Shown: positions 1 to 6,920 of the stretch, in pieces
Layout of the letters: the number at the start of each line of letters is the position of its first letter
How positions within the stretch are numbered: position 1 is the first letter of the stretch
Origin: JAAYHC01 sp964483175
GTDB taxonomy: Bacteria; Bacillota; UBA5301
Length of the DNA stretch: 41,826 nt
Direction of reading: 5' to 3'
Assembly: GCA_964483175.1 (NCBI GenBank)
Contig: CAZAAT010000009.1
Location: forward strand, 1-41,826
Translations under genes and position numbers: made by a program
Notes under the pieces: model-generated
Database searches by the model: none
Told to the model about the DNA's origin: nothing
Seen by the model: the letters and a program-made list of their open reading frames with translations, nothing else

Positions 1-431
1 TAATAGTGCGTCGTAGCTGACAATGGGGTCTCATTCATCGGAGTGCCAAATACCGGACCCTCTAGAATAACTGGTCCGATCCTGTTATCACCCATCTGCG
101 GTCTGACTGAAACTACGAGTGGTGGTAGGGTGCCGCCAAATTCCAAAAAGGCCGTGCCCACCCAATTCAGCCGATCAATCGTCGGCTCCAAAATTATCTC
201 AGCCAGTGGTGCATTGTTATCTCCAGCTACTTCGAGAATAGCGACATACATATCAAATGGTCCGAAAACTCCCGGATCAGGCAGATTAATACCTAAGATA
301 GTTACCCTTTGTAGGGGCGGTGTGAAGTCAGTTATTTCAAAGACCGACGCGCCGGCGATAAATAAATTCTTGGCCGGACCAACGGGTGTCAACGGATTAG
401 TCGTGGTAAAAGAATGTTGCTTAATTTCCAT
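1..431 (-). CDS. Hypothetical beta-rich protein, 3' end cut by window edge
   Basis: The minus strand has an open frame from an ATG at 431 to the window edge, at least 143 codons. An AAGGAGG ribosome binding site lies about 8 bases before the ATG, which is why I accept this strand rather than the antisense frame. The final two bases visible are TA, so the stop could be the very next base. The product starts MEIKQHSFTT, has no signal peptide or membrane segment, and is rich in V, I, P, G and F in short alternating stretches, which suggests a beta-sandwich fold. I do not recognise the family and see no catalytic motif. The next gene upstream on this strand is desulfoferrodoxin, 89 bases away, so it may be a separate unit. 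Confidence 0.65.
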   Translation of the reverse strand, partial: MEIKQHSFTTTNPLTPVGPAKNLFIAGASVFEITDFTPPLQRVTILGINLPDPGVFGPFDMYVAILEVAGDNNAPLAEIILEPTIDRLNWVGTAFLEFGGTLPPLVVSVRPQMGDNRIGPVILEGPVFGTPMNETPLSATTHY

Positions 432-520
432 AGTCTTAGCCTCCTTTTGCCTTCAGAATAGTGTACGAGGCAGAAAGGACAAGTGTGTTTACTAAGACTA
501 GGCGTACAGCACATTCTCGA

Positions 521-907
521 TTATTCCAGGACCGCCTTCCACAGACCGTGAAGATTACAATATGCTCTAATCACAGGTTGACCCGAACTTCTGTAGGCAA
601 AGCTGGTTTCCGGCGAGTCTCCTGGGGATAGATAATGGCGCTCAACCAAATCTCCCACAATAAGCTCAACCCATTCAATATAATGCTCTGCGGTCATTGG
701 ATGTGACGTGCTACCAACTTGAACGTAAATTGTATCACCATCTCTAGTTACTTGGGGGACATGCTTCTCTTTGGACGCATCGGTAGTATTTTCATCAAGT
801 AGTGTCATCGGTTGGTTACAACAGACTAACTGGCCTTTGCCTACATGAACTACCTCAACGATATTCCCGCATATCTCACACTGATAAACTTGCTCGCGTT
901 GGGTCAC
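521..907 (-). CDS. dfx: Desulfoferrodoxin (superoxide reductase)
   Basis: This is a 128-residue two-iron superoxide reductase, which reduces superoxide to hydrogen peroxide in the cytoplasm of anaerobes using electrons from rubredoxin. The N-terminal desulforedoxin-type site has Cys10, Cys13, Cys29 and Cys30. The catalytic Fe(His)4Cys centre is visible as His49, His69, His75, Cys117 and His120, with the conserved Glu47 two residues before His49. Length and all ligands match the full family, so the enzyme should be active. It starts at GTG 907, chosen for the GGGAGG ribosome binding site just upstream. It follows a Spo0E-like gene by 14 bases, so the two are probably cotranscribed. Confidence 0.97.
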   Translation of the reverse strand: MTQREQVYQCEICGNIVEVVHVGKGQLVCCNQPMTLLDENTTDASKEKHVPQVTRDGDTIYVQVGSTSHPMTAEHYIEWVELIVGDLVERHYLSPGDSPETSFAYRSSGQPVIRAYCNLHGLWKAVLE

Positions 908-921
908 TCAAAATCCTCCCC

Positions 922-1110
922 TCATTTGGCTCTAACATGTTTTTCAGCATTACTTACCCTTTCGGCAGCTATTCTCCTCTTCATTTCTTGGAGAACGAGC
1001 TCATCAAGCTCACAGGCTATACTAAGCACATTTTTTTCCGTAAGCGATTTAGCATTAAGCGAAATCTTATGCATCCTGCGGCGTAAGCACTCAATTTGGG
1101 TTGATTTCAC
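922..1110 (-). CDS. Spo0E-family aspartyl-phosphate phosphatase
   Basis: This 62-residue protein resembles Spo0E-type phosphatases, which remove phosphate from Spo0A~P and delay sporulation. Two short helices are recognisable: one around IECLRRRMHK and one carrying the signature CELDELV. In the family the signature reads S-x-x-L-D-x-L-I/V; here the Ser position appears to be Ala, while the Leu-Asp pair is kept. GTG 1110 is preferred because AAGGGGTGG sits directly before it; an upstream TTG at 1128 would place that site inside the gene. It lies just upstream of desulfoferrodoxin in the same direction, which links a sporulation brake to oxygen defence. The assignment rests on the short motif and length. 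Confidence 0.8.
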   Translation of the reverse strand: MKSTQIECLRRRMHKISLNAKSLTEKNVLSIACELDELVLQEMKRRIAAERVSNAEKHVRAK

Positions 1111-1230
1111 GAAACCACCCCTTCGCAATTGTCTCGGGTTAAAATACCATTAGGAGTGCTTCCGGTACTAGTGGCGGATGTCCTCACTCATCTGCGTAAA
1201 AAAGAACTAAATAGGTTATAAATATCCTCT

Positions 1231-1276
1231 GTAGTAATGATTACTACTATTACTAATTCTATGAATTAGTAATAGT
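1231..1276. promoter_or_regulatory. Cluster of overlapping palindromes, likely operator
   Basis: Two perfect inverted repeats overlap here. GTAGTAAT and ATTACTAC (1231-1238 and 1240-1247) flank one base. ACTATTACTAATTC (1246-1259) pairs with 1263-1276 around a 3-base loop. Together they give four copies of the heptamer ATTACTA in alternating orientation at 1232-1238, 1240-1246, 1249-1255 and 1267-1273. No U-run follows the larger stem, so it is not a typical terminator. The site lies 121 bases upstream of the Spo0E-like/dfx pair, where a repressor or stress regulator could bind. The regulator is unknown. Confidence 0.5.
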
Positions 1277-1799
1277 TCCTTCTATTAAAATGAGCATTTG
1301 GATCTTGGCTCTAATCTTGAAAAGACCACGGTGAGATCCACTAGGAAAACTACATATTTAACCTCAAAGAGGTACAAGATGAGGGAAGAGAAAGAATTCT
1401 TGAGGCTAAAACAAAGCTCTAAACTGCTGCCGCGTCTCTTGGTGCATACTCCTAGTGGATCTCGGTGCACTTGGAGATACTTCTCTATCTTCTTATGAAA
1501 TCTTTTGATATCTATTGCCAACTTGTGAAATCGGGCAAACAATTAGAACTCTTTATCTAGCTGGCAAACCTGATCATTGACTAAAAGGAAGGGCTACTTT
1601 TGTTCTAATTGGCGCGATTTAATGCAATAATTTCGGCTAATAAACTTCCGATAAATATGCCATTGCCGGTTTTAACTGGCCTAATGTCTACTGGCACCTA
1701 ATCTATAATCGTGAATTCAGCAACAATTATCAATGTATATTTGTTCCTATTATGTTATAATTTTCTTGGATTCTTCTACAATATTTAGAATAAAAATGC
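1277..1799. other. AT-rich non-coding region with a long-range inverted repeat
   Basis: No convincing gene is visible in this stretch. It contains a 14-base inverted repeat, GAGATCCACTAGGA at 1333-1346 and its complement at 1450-1463. A short imperfect palindrome lies at 1665-1680. A TATAAT at 1756-1761 could be the -10 of the following AraC gene. The 85-codon minus-strand frame at 1285-1542 overlaps the repeat, has no ribosome binding site and resembles nothing I know. Confidence 0.5.
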
Positions 1800-1805
1800 G
1801 TGACT

Positions 1806-2663
1806 ATGTCAGTAAATTACATCCCATACGTCGCAAAAGCAATCGACTACATTGAAGAGAACTTGTCAAGCCCACTATTATTGTGTGACATTGCCGATCA
1901 TACTGGGTTTTCAAAGTATCATTTTCTGCGTTTTTTCCAGTCAACTTTGGGAGAGTCAGCCTACGACTATCTACGTCGTCGAAGATTAGCCAAAGCAGCT
2001 CAAGACTTGCTTGAGACAAATGACCGCATCCTTGACATTGCCTTACGATATCAATTCGGCTCTCAGGAAGCCTTTACTAGATCATTCAAACAGGTGTACG
2101 GACTAACTCCAGGACAATATCGCAAACGTCAGCAACCCCTATTTATTGAAAAGCCTCGTTTAACTAGAGATAAATTATTAAACCTTATTGATGGTTTGTC
2201 CTTAACTCCACGAATAGCAAAAGGCCAAGAGTTTAAAGTAATGGGTTTGCTCAGCTGCAACTGCATCAAAATTCCTCAGCATGAGTTATGGAATCAATTA
2301 GAGCATACAATAAACGAGATAAATTTTAAAGTGCCACCCGAGTTTGTTTGCATTTCTCGATATATTTCCCTTTCAGATTTAACACCAAATATAAGAGTTC
2401 CCTGTCTATTCGGGGTCTTGGTCGATTCCTTCAACAACATGTCACATAATATGGTTTGTATGACGGTCCCAGCTTCGAAATATGCAATTTTCACTCTAGA
2501 CAATGAACTACTCAACAGTCAGGATGCTTTAAACTATATTCTCGGTACCTGGCTTCAACAATCTCATCGACAAATTGGCGGCCCTGATGTTATTTGGCAT
2601 TTCGGCCATACTAATCCGACCACAGACCAGATCAAATGCAATATTTATGTTCCTGTCAAATAG
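1806..2663 (+). CDS. AraC-family regulator with GyrI-like effector domain (1)
   Basis: This is a transcription factor of about 285 residues. The N-terminal 100 residues form the double helix-turn-helix of AraC proteins, with the family signature near DILDIALRYQFGSQEAFTRS and FKQVYGLTPGQYR. The rest resembles a GyrI-like small-molecule-binding domain, ending in the typical VPASKYAIF strand. It is one of three paralogues in this window (others at 5938 and 28411). ATG 1806 aligns with the start of the second paralogue; GTG 1800 is an alternative, and neither has a good ribosome binding site. It converges on the exported flavoprotein/cytochrome operon across a shared terminator. The ligand is unknown. 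Confidence 0.9.
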   Translation: MSVNYIPYVAKAIDYIEENLSSPLLLCDIADHTGFSKYHFLRFFQSTLGESAYDYLRRRRLAKAAQDLLETNDRILDIALRYQFGSQEAFTRSFKQVYGLTPGQYRKRQQPLFIEKPRLTRDKLLNLIDGLSLTPRIAKGQEFKVMGLLSCNCIKIPQHELWNQLEHTINEINFKVPPEFVCISRYISLSDLTPNIRVPCLFGVLVDSFNNMSHNMVCMTVPASKYAIFTLDNELLNSQDALNYILGTWLQQSHRQIGGPDVIWHFGHTNPTTDQIKCNIYVPVK

Positions 2664-2691
2664 CTCTACCCTGCCATATCTTCTAAATAAT

Positions 2692-2731
2692 AAAAGCTGG
2701 CTGATACACCTGTGGTGACCAGCCAGCTTTT
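2692..2731. terminator. Bidirectional intrinsic terminator
   Basis: A perfect 12-base stem, AAAAGCTGGCTG at 2692-2703 and CAGCCAGCTTTT at 2720-2731, lies between two convergent genes. The A-run and T-run on either side let it work in both directions, ending the AraC gene and the cytochrome operon. Confidence 0.9.
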
Positions 2732-2748
2732 CATGTTAGACTATCGCC

Positions 2749-3090
2749 TTAGTACATATGACAGGATTTGCAGATATTTTCGAATTCATAGTGTGCGTGA
2801 TGACACATTGTGCAAGTATCCATTCCAAAATGCGGCGACTGATGCGGATTTATCTGCATTTCCCCGGTTTTTTCAGCTAGCTTTTCCCAGGAGCCATGAC
2901 ACTTCAAACAGGTTTCATTCTCCACATCACCGTACTCACCAGTCGTGTGACAGGACTTGCATCCCATTTTTGAGTGTTTGTCAGCCAGGAAAGCCTCGTC
3001 AGCCGCGAAAACACATGCTCCAACCAGTATGACTAACATCAAAACAAACCATGAAGATTTAACAATCTTCTCTAGAAGTTTCGTCCTCAT
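2749..3090 (-). CDS. Exported tetraheme cytochrome c (flavocytochrome c heme subunit)
   Basis: This 113-residue protein has an N-terminal export signal and four CXXCH heme sites, at residues 44-48, 61-65, 93-97 and 107-111. The spacing and size resemble the small tetraheme domain of flavocytochrome c3-type reductases, here encoded separately. Its role would be to pass electrons to the flavoprotein subunit outside the membrane. The hydrophobic segment ends in LVGAC followed by VFAA, so it could be lipid-anchored through Cys26 or cleaved after FAA. Its ATG overlaps the end of the flavoprotein gene by four bases, so the two are translationally coupled and probably form a complex. Confidence 0.93.
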   Translation of the reverse strand: MRTKLLEKIVKSSWFVLMLVILVGACVFAADEAFLADKHSKMGCKSCHTTGEYGDVENETCLKCHGSWEKLAEKTGEMQINPHQSPHFGMDTCTMCHHAHYEFENICKSCHMY

Positions 3091-4580
3091 CTATCCCACA
3101 CCGATTCATGAGCAGCATTTTCACCAGCGATCCGACCGAAGACGAAGGCCTCTGTTACAGCGCTACCACAACCGGGATACCCGACGAGCTTACCACCGGT
3201 TACCTCACCAGCTGCATACAGACCAGGAATGACTTCGTCAAACGGGTTAAGCACACGGGACTCGGTGTCGGTGAGGATACCACCAGTAGTCATAACCGGT
3301 AGTGGATCTGATTTGATGGCATAGAAAGGAGCTTTATCGATCGCACTCATCTCAGCTGGAGATTTACCCATCGGGTCAACGCCAGTCTTGCAATAGCCGT
3401 TGTACTCAGCAACGGTTTTCTCTAACGTAGCCGGATCAAGACCTAACTTTTGGGCTAATTCTTTAATGCTATTAGCCTTGATCACCTTATCAGCAGGGAC
3501 AACCGTGTTGAGAGTTACATCAAATTCGCTGCGTGCTCTGAGTTCAGCATCGAAGATCAAGTAGGCTTCGCCATTGGGCTGTCTCAGAGTCTCTTCGGAG
3601 ATCGGCTCAGTCCAAGCGCCCTCACTGATGTAGCGTTTCGCATCGTTGTTAACAATCAGGGTGTACGCCATAAACGGTGTGAAGTAAGTTCCCGGTGAAC
3701 CAGCGATACCCATGGATTCGAGAACTTCGTGAAGTGCCCACGTTTTAGCACCGACTTCCATAGCCATTAGGAGACCGTCACCAGTCACACCCGGTGAACC
3801 TTTAGCGCCTTTAAAGTTATTACCATTCGGGGAGTAAGCAGTCAGTAGATCAACATTCTGGCTCCATCCACCAGTAGCAATAACAACAGCCTTTCTTGCT
3901 TTAATATTCAGCGTCTTGTTGCCTTTTTTAGCCTGAACACCGATAATCCGCTCGGTTGCAGGATCCTGGATTAGACGTTCAGCAGCGGTAGACAGGTGCA
4001 CTTTGATGCCTGGACGATCTTTGACAGCATTATAGAATGCCTGGAAAAGTCCTTTGCCGCCACCATCGACCCAGTGGCTACGTGCCATAGCAGGGGTAAT
4101 ATGGTCATAGTTGCGCTCAAAACCACCCATGGTGATCCCTGGCAGACCTTCGACAGCCGGGATTTTTGCACCGTTGTCGATAACGAACTGAATAGCGTCA
4201 GCAGACTCGTAAGCGAGAATCTCAACGAATTCAGGGAAGTTCATTCCCGGTCTGATCTGAGAATAGTACTTGATAAATTGCTCAGGTGAATCGTTGTAAC
4301 CAACCTCCTTCTGAACAGGAGTACCGGTACCGTAGATAGCACCACCGCAAACAGCGGTATTACCGCCAGGAAACGGCAGTTTTTCAAGAATCATAACTTC
4401 AGCACCAGCATCAAATGCGTAGGCAGCAGCGGTTGCGCCGGCAGCGCCAAAGCCAAGAACTAAAACATCAGTTTCCATGTCCCATTTTGCCGGTACCTTG
4501 ACTTTAGCCATAGCAAGTCCGCTAACTAACATCGTTAGGATGCATGCTACAGATACTGCAAATAACAGTTTTCTCGTCAT
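3087..4580 (-). CDS. Exported FAD-dependent reductase (flavocytochrome c flavoprotein subunit)
   Basis: This 497-residue protein has a cleavable signal peptide ending near GLAMA. It carries a dinucleotide-binding motif for FAD (VLGFGAAGATAAA, about residues 42-54) and the family GGNTAV segment. Near the C-terminus it has TTGGI and GLYAAGEVTGG. It belongs to the FAD_binding_2 group with fumarate, urocanate and related reductases. After AAGEVTGG, fumarate-type enzymes continue with a HGxNRLGG segment carrying the substrate arginine; here it reads KLVGYPGCGSAV, so that Arg and the GG are absent. The substrate is therefore probably not fumarate and cannot be named. The tetraheme subunit follows with a 4-base overlap, and the EetA/EetB-like genes precede it. 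Confidence 0.92.
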   Translation of the reverse strand: MTRKLLFAVSVACILTMLVSGLAMAKVKVPAKWDMETDVLVLGFGAAGATAAAYAFDAGAEVMILEKLPFPGGNTAVCGGAIYGTGTPVQKEVGYNDSPEQFIKYYSQIRPGMNFPEFVEILAYESADAIQFVIDNGAKIPAVEGLPGITMGGFERNYDHITPAMARSHWVDGGGKGLFQAFYNAVKDRPGIKVHLSTAAERLIQDPATERIIGVQAKKGNKTLNIKARKAVVIATGGWSQNVDLLTAYSPNGNNFKGAKGSPGVTGDGLLMAMEVGAKTWALHEVLESMGIAGSPGTYFTPFMAYTLIVNNDAKRYISEGAWTEPISEETLRQPNGEAYLIFDAELRARSEFDVTLNTVVPADKVIKANSIKELAQKLGLDPATLEKTVAEYNGYCKTGVDPMGKSPAEMSAIDKAPFYAIKSDPLPVMTTGGILTDTESRVLNPFDEVIPGLYAAGEVTGGKLVGYPGCGSAVTEAFVFGRIAGENAAHESVWDR

Positions 4581-4696
4581 TGCTACATCTCCTTTTTGTG
4601 TAAATCGAGTTTAAAATTAGTCCACTTTTTTTGCTGTCAGAACTCACTTCACTTGATCCCCTTGAACCCCAAGCACTCACTCCTTTTAGTTTTTTT

Positions 4697-5107
4697 CTAG
4701 TCGTTCCAAGAGCCAAAAGGCCCTTTGGAAAGGTCGGCCGGCTTTTTGACTACAACTAATACTTCGTTTGGTAAACATGCTGCAAAATCTGGTTCTTGAT
4801 AAAGCCAGCCAAACTTGATACACGTATGATCCGGACATGGCGACGATACTACATGCACTCCCGCCCCCTTAACTTCAACAGTTGTGATACCGCGGGGGCC
4901 ATTCACCTCGATAATGCGTTCGACTCCTTCACTTAACGGAACGCTAGCAACAAGTTCGTTACCATCGAGGCGAGTAGCATAGATGGCTGCATACCACTCT
5001 GCTGGTTCAGCCGTACTCGCAGGGGTGTTTATCGTCTGCCAACCAAAGATGATCAGCACCAGGGCCCCAACCAGCAGCATCAACTCTGTCTTAGTTAATC
5101 TCAGCAT
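4697..5107 (-). CDS. NusG domain II protein, EetA-like
   Basis: This 136-residue protein has one N-terminal membrane segment (LMLLVGALVLIIFGW) followed by a short extracytoplasmic domain. The domain carries the CPDHTC motif and the following basic/hydrophobic pattern typical of bacterial NusG-domain-II membrane proteins. Such proteins usually occur next to Gx-transporter-like membrane proteins, as here, where the two frames overlap by 17 bases. In Gram-positive flavin-based extracellular electron transfer loci a pair of this kind, as I recall it, is called EetA/EetB. I infer a role in moving electrons from the quinone pool to the exported reductase encoded next. The Cys pair could be redox-active; this is not shown. 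Confidence 0.85.
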   Translation of the reverse strand: MLRLTKTELMLLVGALVLIIFGWQTINTPASTAEPAEWYAAIYATRLDGNELVASVPLSEGVERIIEVNGPRGITTVEVKGAGVHVVSSPCPDHTCIKFGWLYQEPDFAACLPNEVLVVVKKPADLSKGPFGSWND

Positions 5108-5756
5108 AGTTGGTTCTCCTCACAACATCAGGTGCGGGTAACAAGGCCAGGATTTTTGTCGTCGCTATCCCTGTAAACACCCCGGTTACAACAGATAGGC
5201 CCAACAGCAACGGATAGTAGCCCCACAAGCCGACGTGGTTAGTTAGCTGCACCGCAACGATCAGCTGGCTGGTCGCATGGGTAATCGCGCCAACAACGCT
5301 GACTCCGACGTTGGTAAGAAATTTAACACGAGAAGCCGCAGCCATCGTGACCGCACTCGCTCCAGAGCCGATAAAACTCATCCAAAAGCCGGGCCCGAAC
5401 AAGATACCGCCAAGAAGAGTTCCGAGAAAACTACGGATAATGCTAACGGAAAAGGCCGTAACGGGCCCAAAAAGATTGAGGCCCACCAACGTAGCAATAT
5501 TAGCCAGTCCGAGTTTGGCTCCCGAAAAAGGTAAAGCAGGGAGAAGACTTTCAATTAGATGGAGGCCGGTTGCTAACGCAACCAGAATCGCTATGGACAT
5601 CTGCTGGCGAATAGAGGGCTTCGTCGTTAGTACATACTCCTTGCATAATTGCGTTAGTGAGCCTCGGTGCACGATTGCCTTTTCCATATTCGTTTTTACG
5701 AGTGAATTACATTTGATATTTCTTGCGAATTTGTGCTTTTTCTCCTTAAACCCCAT
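5091..5756 (-). CDS. Gx-transporter / heptaprenyl diphosphate synthase component I-like membrane protein, EetB-like
   Basis: This is an integral membrane protein of about 221 residues. It has about five hydrophobic segments and the small-residue-rich stretches ALPFSGAKLGLANI and SFLGTLLGGILFGPGFWM that mark the family. Databases often label it heptaprenyl diphosphate synthase component I, but no prenyltransferase Asp-rich motif is present. Pairing with a NusG-II protein points instead to the EetB-type role in electron transfer. It is the first gene of a minus-strand operon running through the NusG-II, flavoprotein and cytochrome genes. The start is uncertain: ATG 5756 gives a long charged N-terminus, ATG 5687 is also possible, and neither has a clear ribosome binding site. 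A TATAAT on this strand at 5870-5865 may be the promoter -10. Confidence 0.85.
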   Translation of the reverse strand: MGFKEKKHKFARNIKCNSLVKTNMEKAIVHRGSLTQLCKEYVLTTKPSIRQQMSIAILVALATGLHLIESLLPALPFSGAKLGLANIATLVGLNLFGPVTAFSVSIIRSFLGTLLGGILFGPGFWMSFIGSGASAVTMAAASRVKFLTNVGVSVVGAITHATSQLIVAVQLTNHVGLWGYYPLLLGLSVVTGVFTGIATTKILALLPAPDVVRRTNYAEIN

Positions 5757-5937
5757 GGCAAATTATGGGTGTTAGCTTTAAAATACGTTTGGTTTCGTGA
5801 AGTTTACCAAGCCCTAGCTGCCCTTTCTTGCCAGTTCTTAAGGGATTGTACGGAATTTTGTGAGATTATAGAATATTTATTGGTGAAACAAGAGACTGAT
5901 TTTAATGTGAATTGTTGCGCGAAATATGGTAAGAATT

Positions 5938-6795
5938 ATGGCGATAAACTACTTAGCACTAATCCAGCAAACAATCGACTACATCGAAGATAACTTGACC
6001 GATGAACTCTCTTTGCCAAAAATCGCTGAAGTGGCCCAACTCTCCATGTTCCACTTTCAGCGGGTTTTTCTCTCCGTCGTTGGTGAGTCTCCCTGTGATT
6101 ATGTACGTCGGCGGAGGCTGACCATGGCTGCCCAAGAGTTGCTTGACACCGATGCGCGGATTTTCGATATCGCGCTCAGGTATCAGTTCGGCTCCCAAGA
6201 GTCCTTTACCCGGTCCTTCAAAGCCTATTTTGGCCTAACCCCGGGCAGATATCGGCAACGGGGTTCCCGTTTATTCATTGAGAAACCTCGTTTAACCGTA
6301 GAACGACTCACCAAATTGGTCCGAGGCCTAACTCTTGAACCGAAAATTGTTGAACACCCTGGCTTTACAGTTGTTGGATTACGTTGCGCATCGAGAGTTT
6401 CCGAGAATTATTTACACCATTTTTGGCGTACTTGCGTTGACCAACTAGCCAGAATACAAGTTCCGGGTTCACTAGTTTATACTGGCCTCTACGAGCCTTT
6501 GTCCCATGTCGGATTCACTTGTGATACAGAATTCACTTACCTTGCCGGTATTCGAGTTGATGTGCCTGGCCCGATCCCAGATTGGCTGACGCTCAGAACC
6601 ATTCCCCCTGCTAAATACGCTGTCTTTACGCGCAAAGACAAATCCGTAACTCGCGAAGATGCCTACAACTACATCTTCAGCACTTGGTTTCCGAAGTCCA
6701 AATGCAAACTAGCCGAACTTAATACCCTCGAATATTATGGCCCATCAGCTCCCGGCAGCCGCACAGAAGTCGAAATCTGCATACCACTTCTATAA
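5938..6795 (+). CDS. AraC-family regulator with GyrI-like effector domain (2)
   Basis: This transcription factor of 285 residues closely resembles the paralogue at 1806. It has the same two helix-turn-helix motifs (IFDIALRYQFGSQESFTRS, FKAYFGLTPGRYR) followed by a GyrI-like binding domain ending in PPAKYAVFTR. It is divergent from the EetB/EetA/flavoprotein/cytochrome operon, with about 180 bases between them, which is the usual place for a local regulator. ATG 5938 aligns with the other paralogues' conserved start (MAINYL); ATG 5926 is an alternative. I infer that it senses the operon's substrate or a redox-cycling compound; the ligand is unknown. Confidence 0.9.
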   Translation: MAINYLALIQQTIDYIEDNLTDELSLPKIAEVAQLSMFHFQRVFLSVVGESPCDYVRRRRLTMAAQELLDTDARIFDIALRYQFGSQESFTRSFKAYFGLTPGRYRQRGSRLFIEKPRLTVERLTKLVRGLTLEPKIVEHPGFTVVGLRCASRVSENYLHHFWRTCVDQLARIQVPGSLVYTGLYEPLSHVGFTCDTEFTYLAGIRVDVPGPIPDWLTLRTIPPAKYAVFTRKDKSVTREDAYNYIFSTWFPKSKCKLAELNTLEYYGPSAPGSRTEVEICIPLL

Positions 6796-6920
6796 CAGCT
6801 CACCCCTTTCTCATTATTAGCGTTTTTCTGCGCATACTAACCTGTTAGGTATGTTATCCACTGGTGTATCTAGGCCCAAATAGTGTTATAATTAAAACAA
6901 TTTCTCTTAGGGGGTTTGCT

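Noticed and set aside
43..495. Plus-strand 150-codon frame
   Set aside because: It is antisense to the minus-strand gene with an AAGGAGG site and has no ribosome binding site of its own.
802..1153. Plus-strand frames across the dfx/Spo0E-like pair
   Set aside because: They are antisense to two well-supported genes and show no recognisable domain.
1285..1542. Minus-strand 85-codon frame in the intergenic region
   Set aside because: No ribosome binding site, low-complexity Ser/Leu/Lys composition and overlap with the inverted repeat argue against a gene.
3087..4580. Calling the flavoprotein a fumarate reductase
   Set aside because: The HGxNRLGG segment with the substrate Arg is replaced by a different sequence.
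5091..5756. Heptaprenyl diphosphate synthase function
   Set aside because: No Asp-rich prenyltransferase motif is present, and the NusG-II partner points to an electron-transfer membrane protein.
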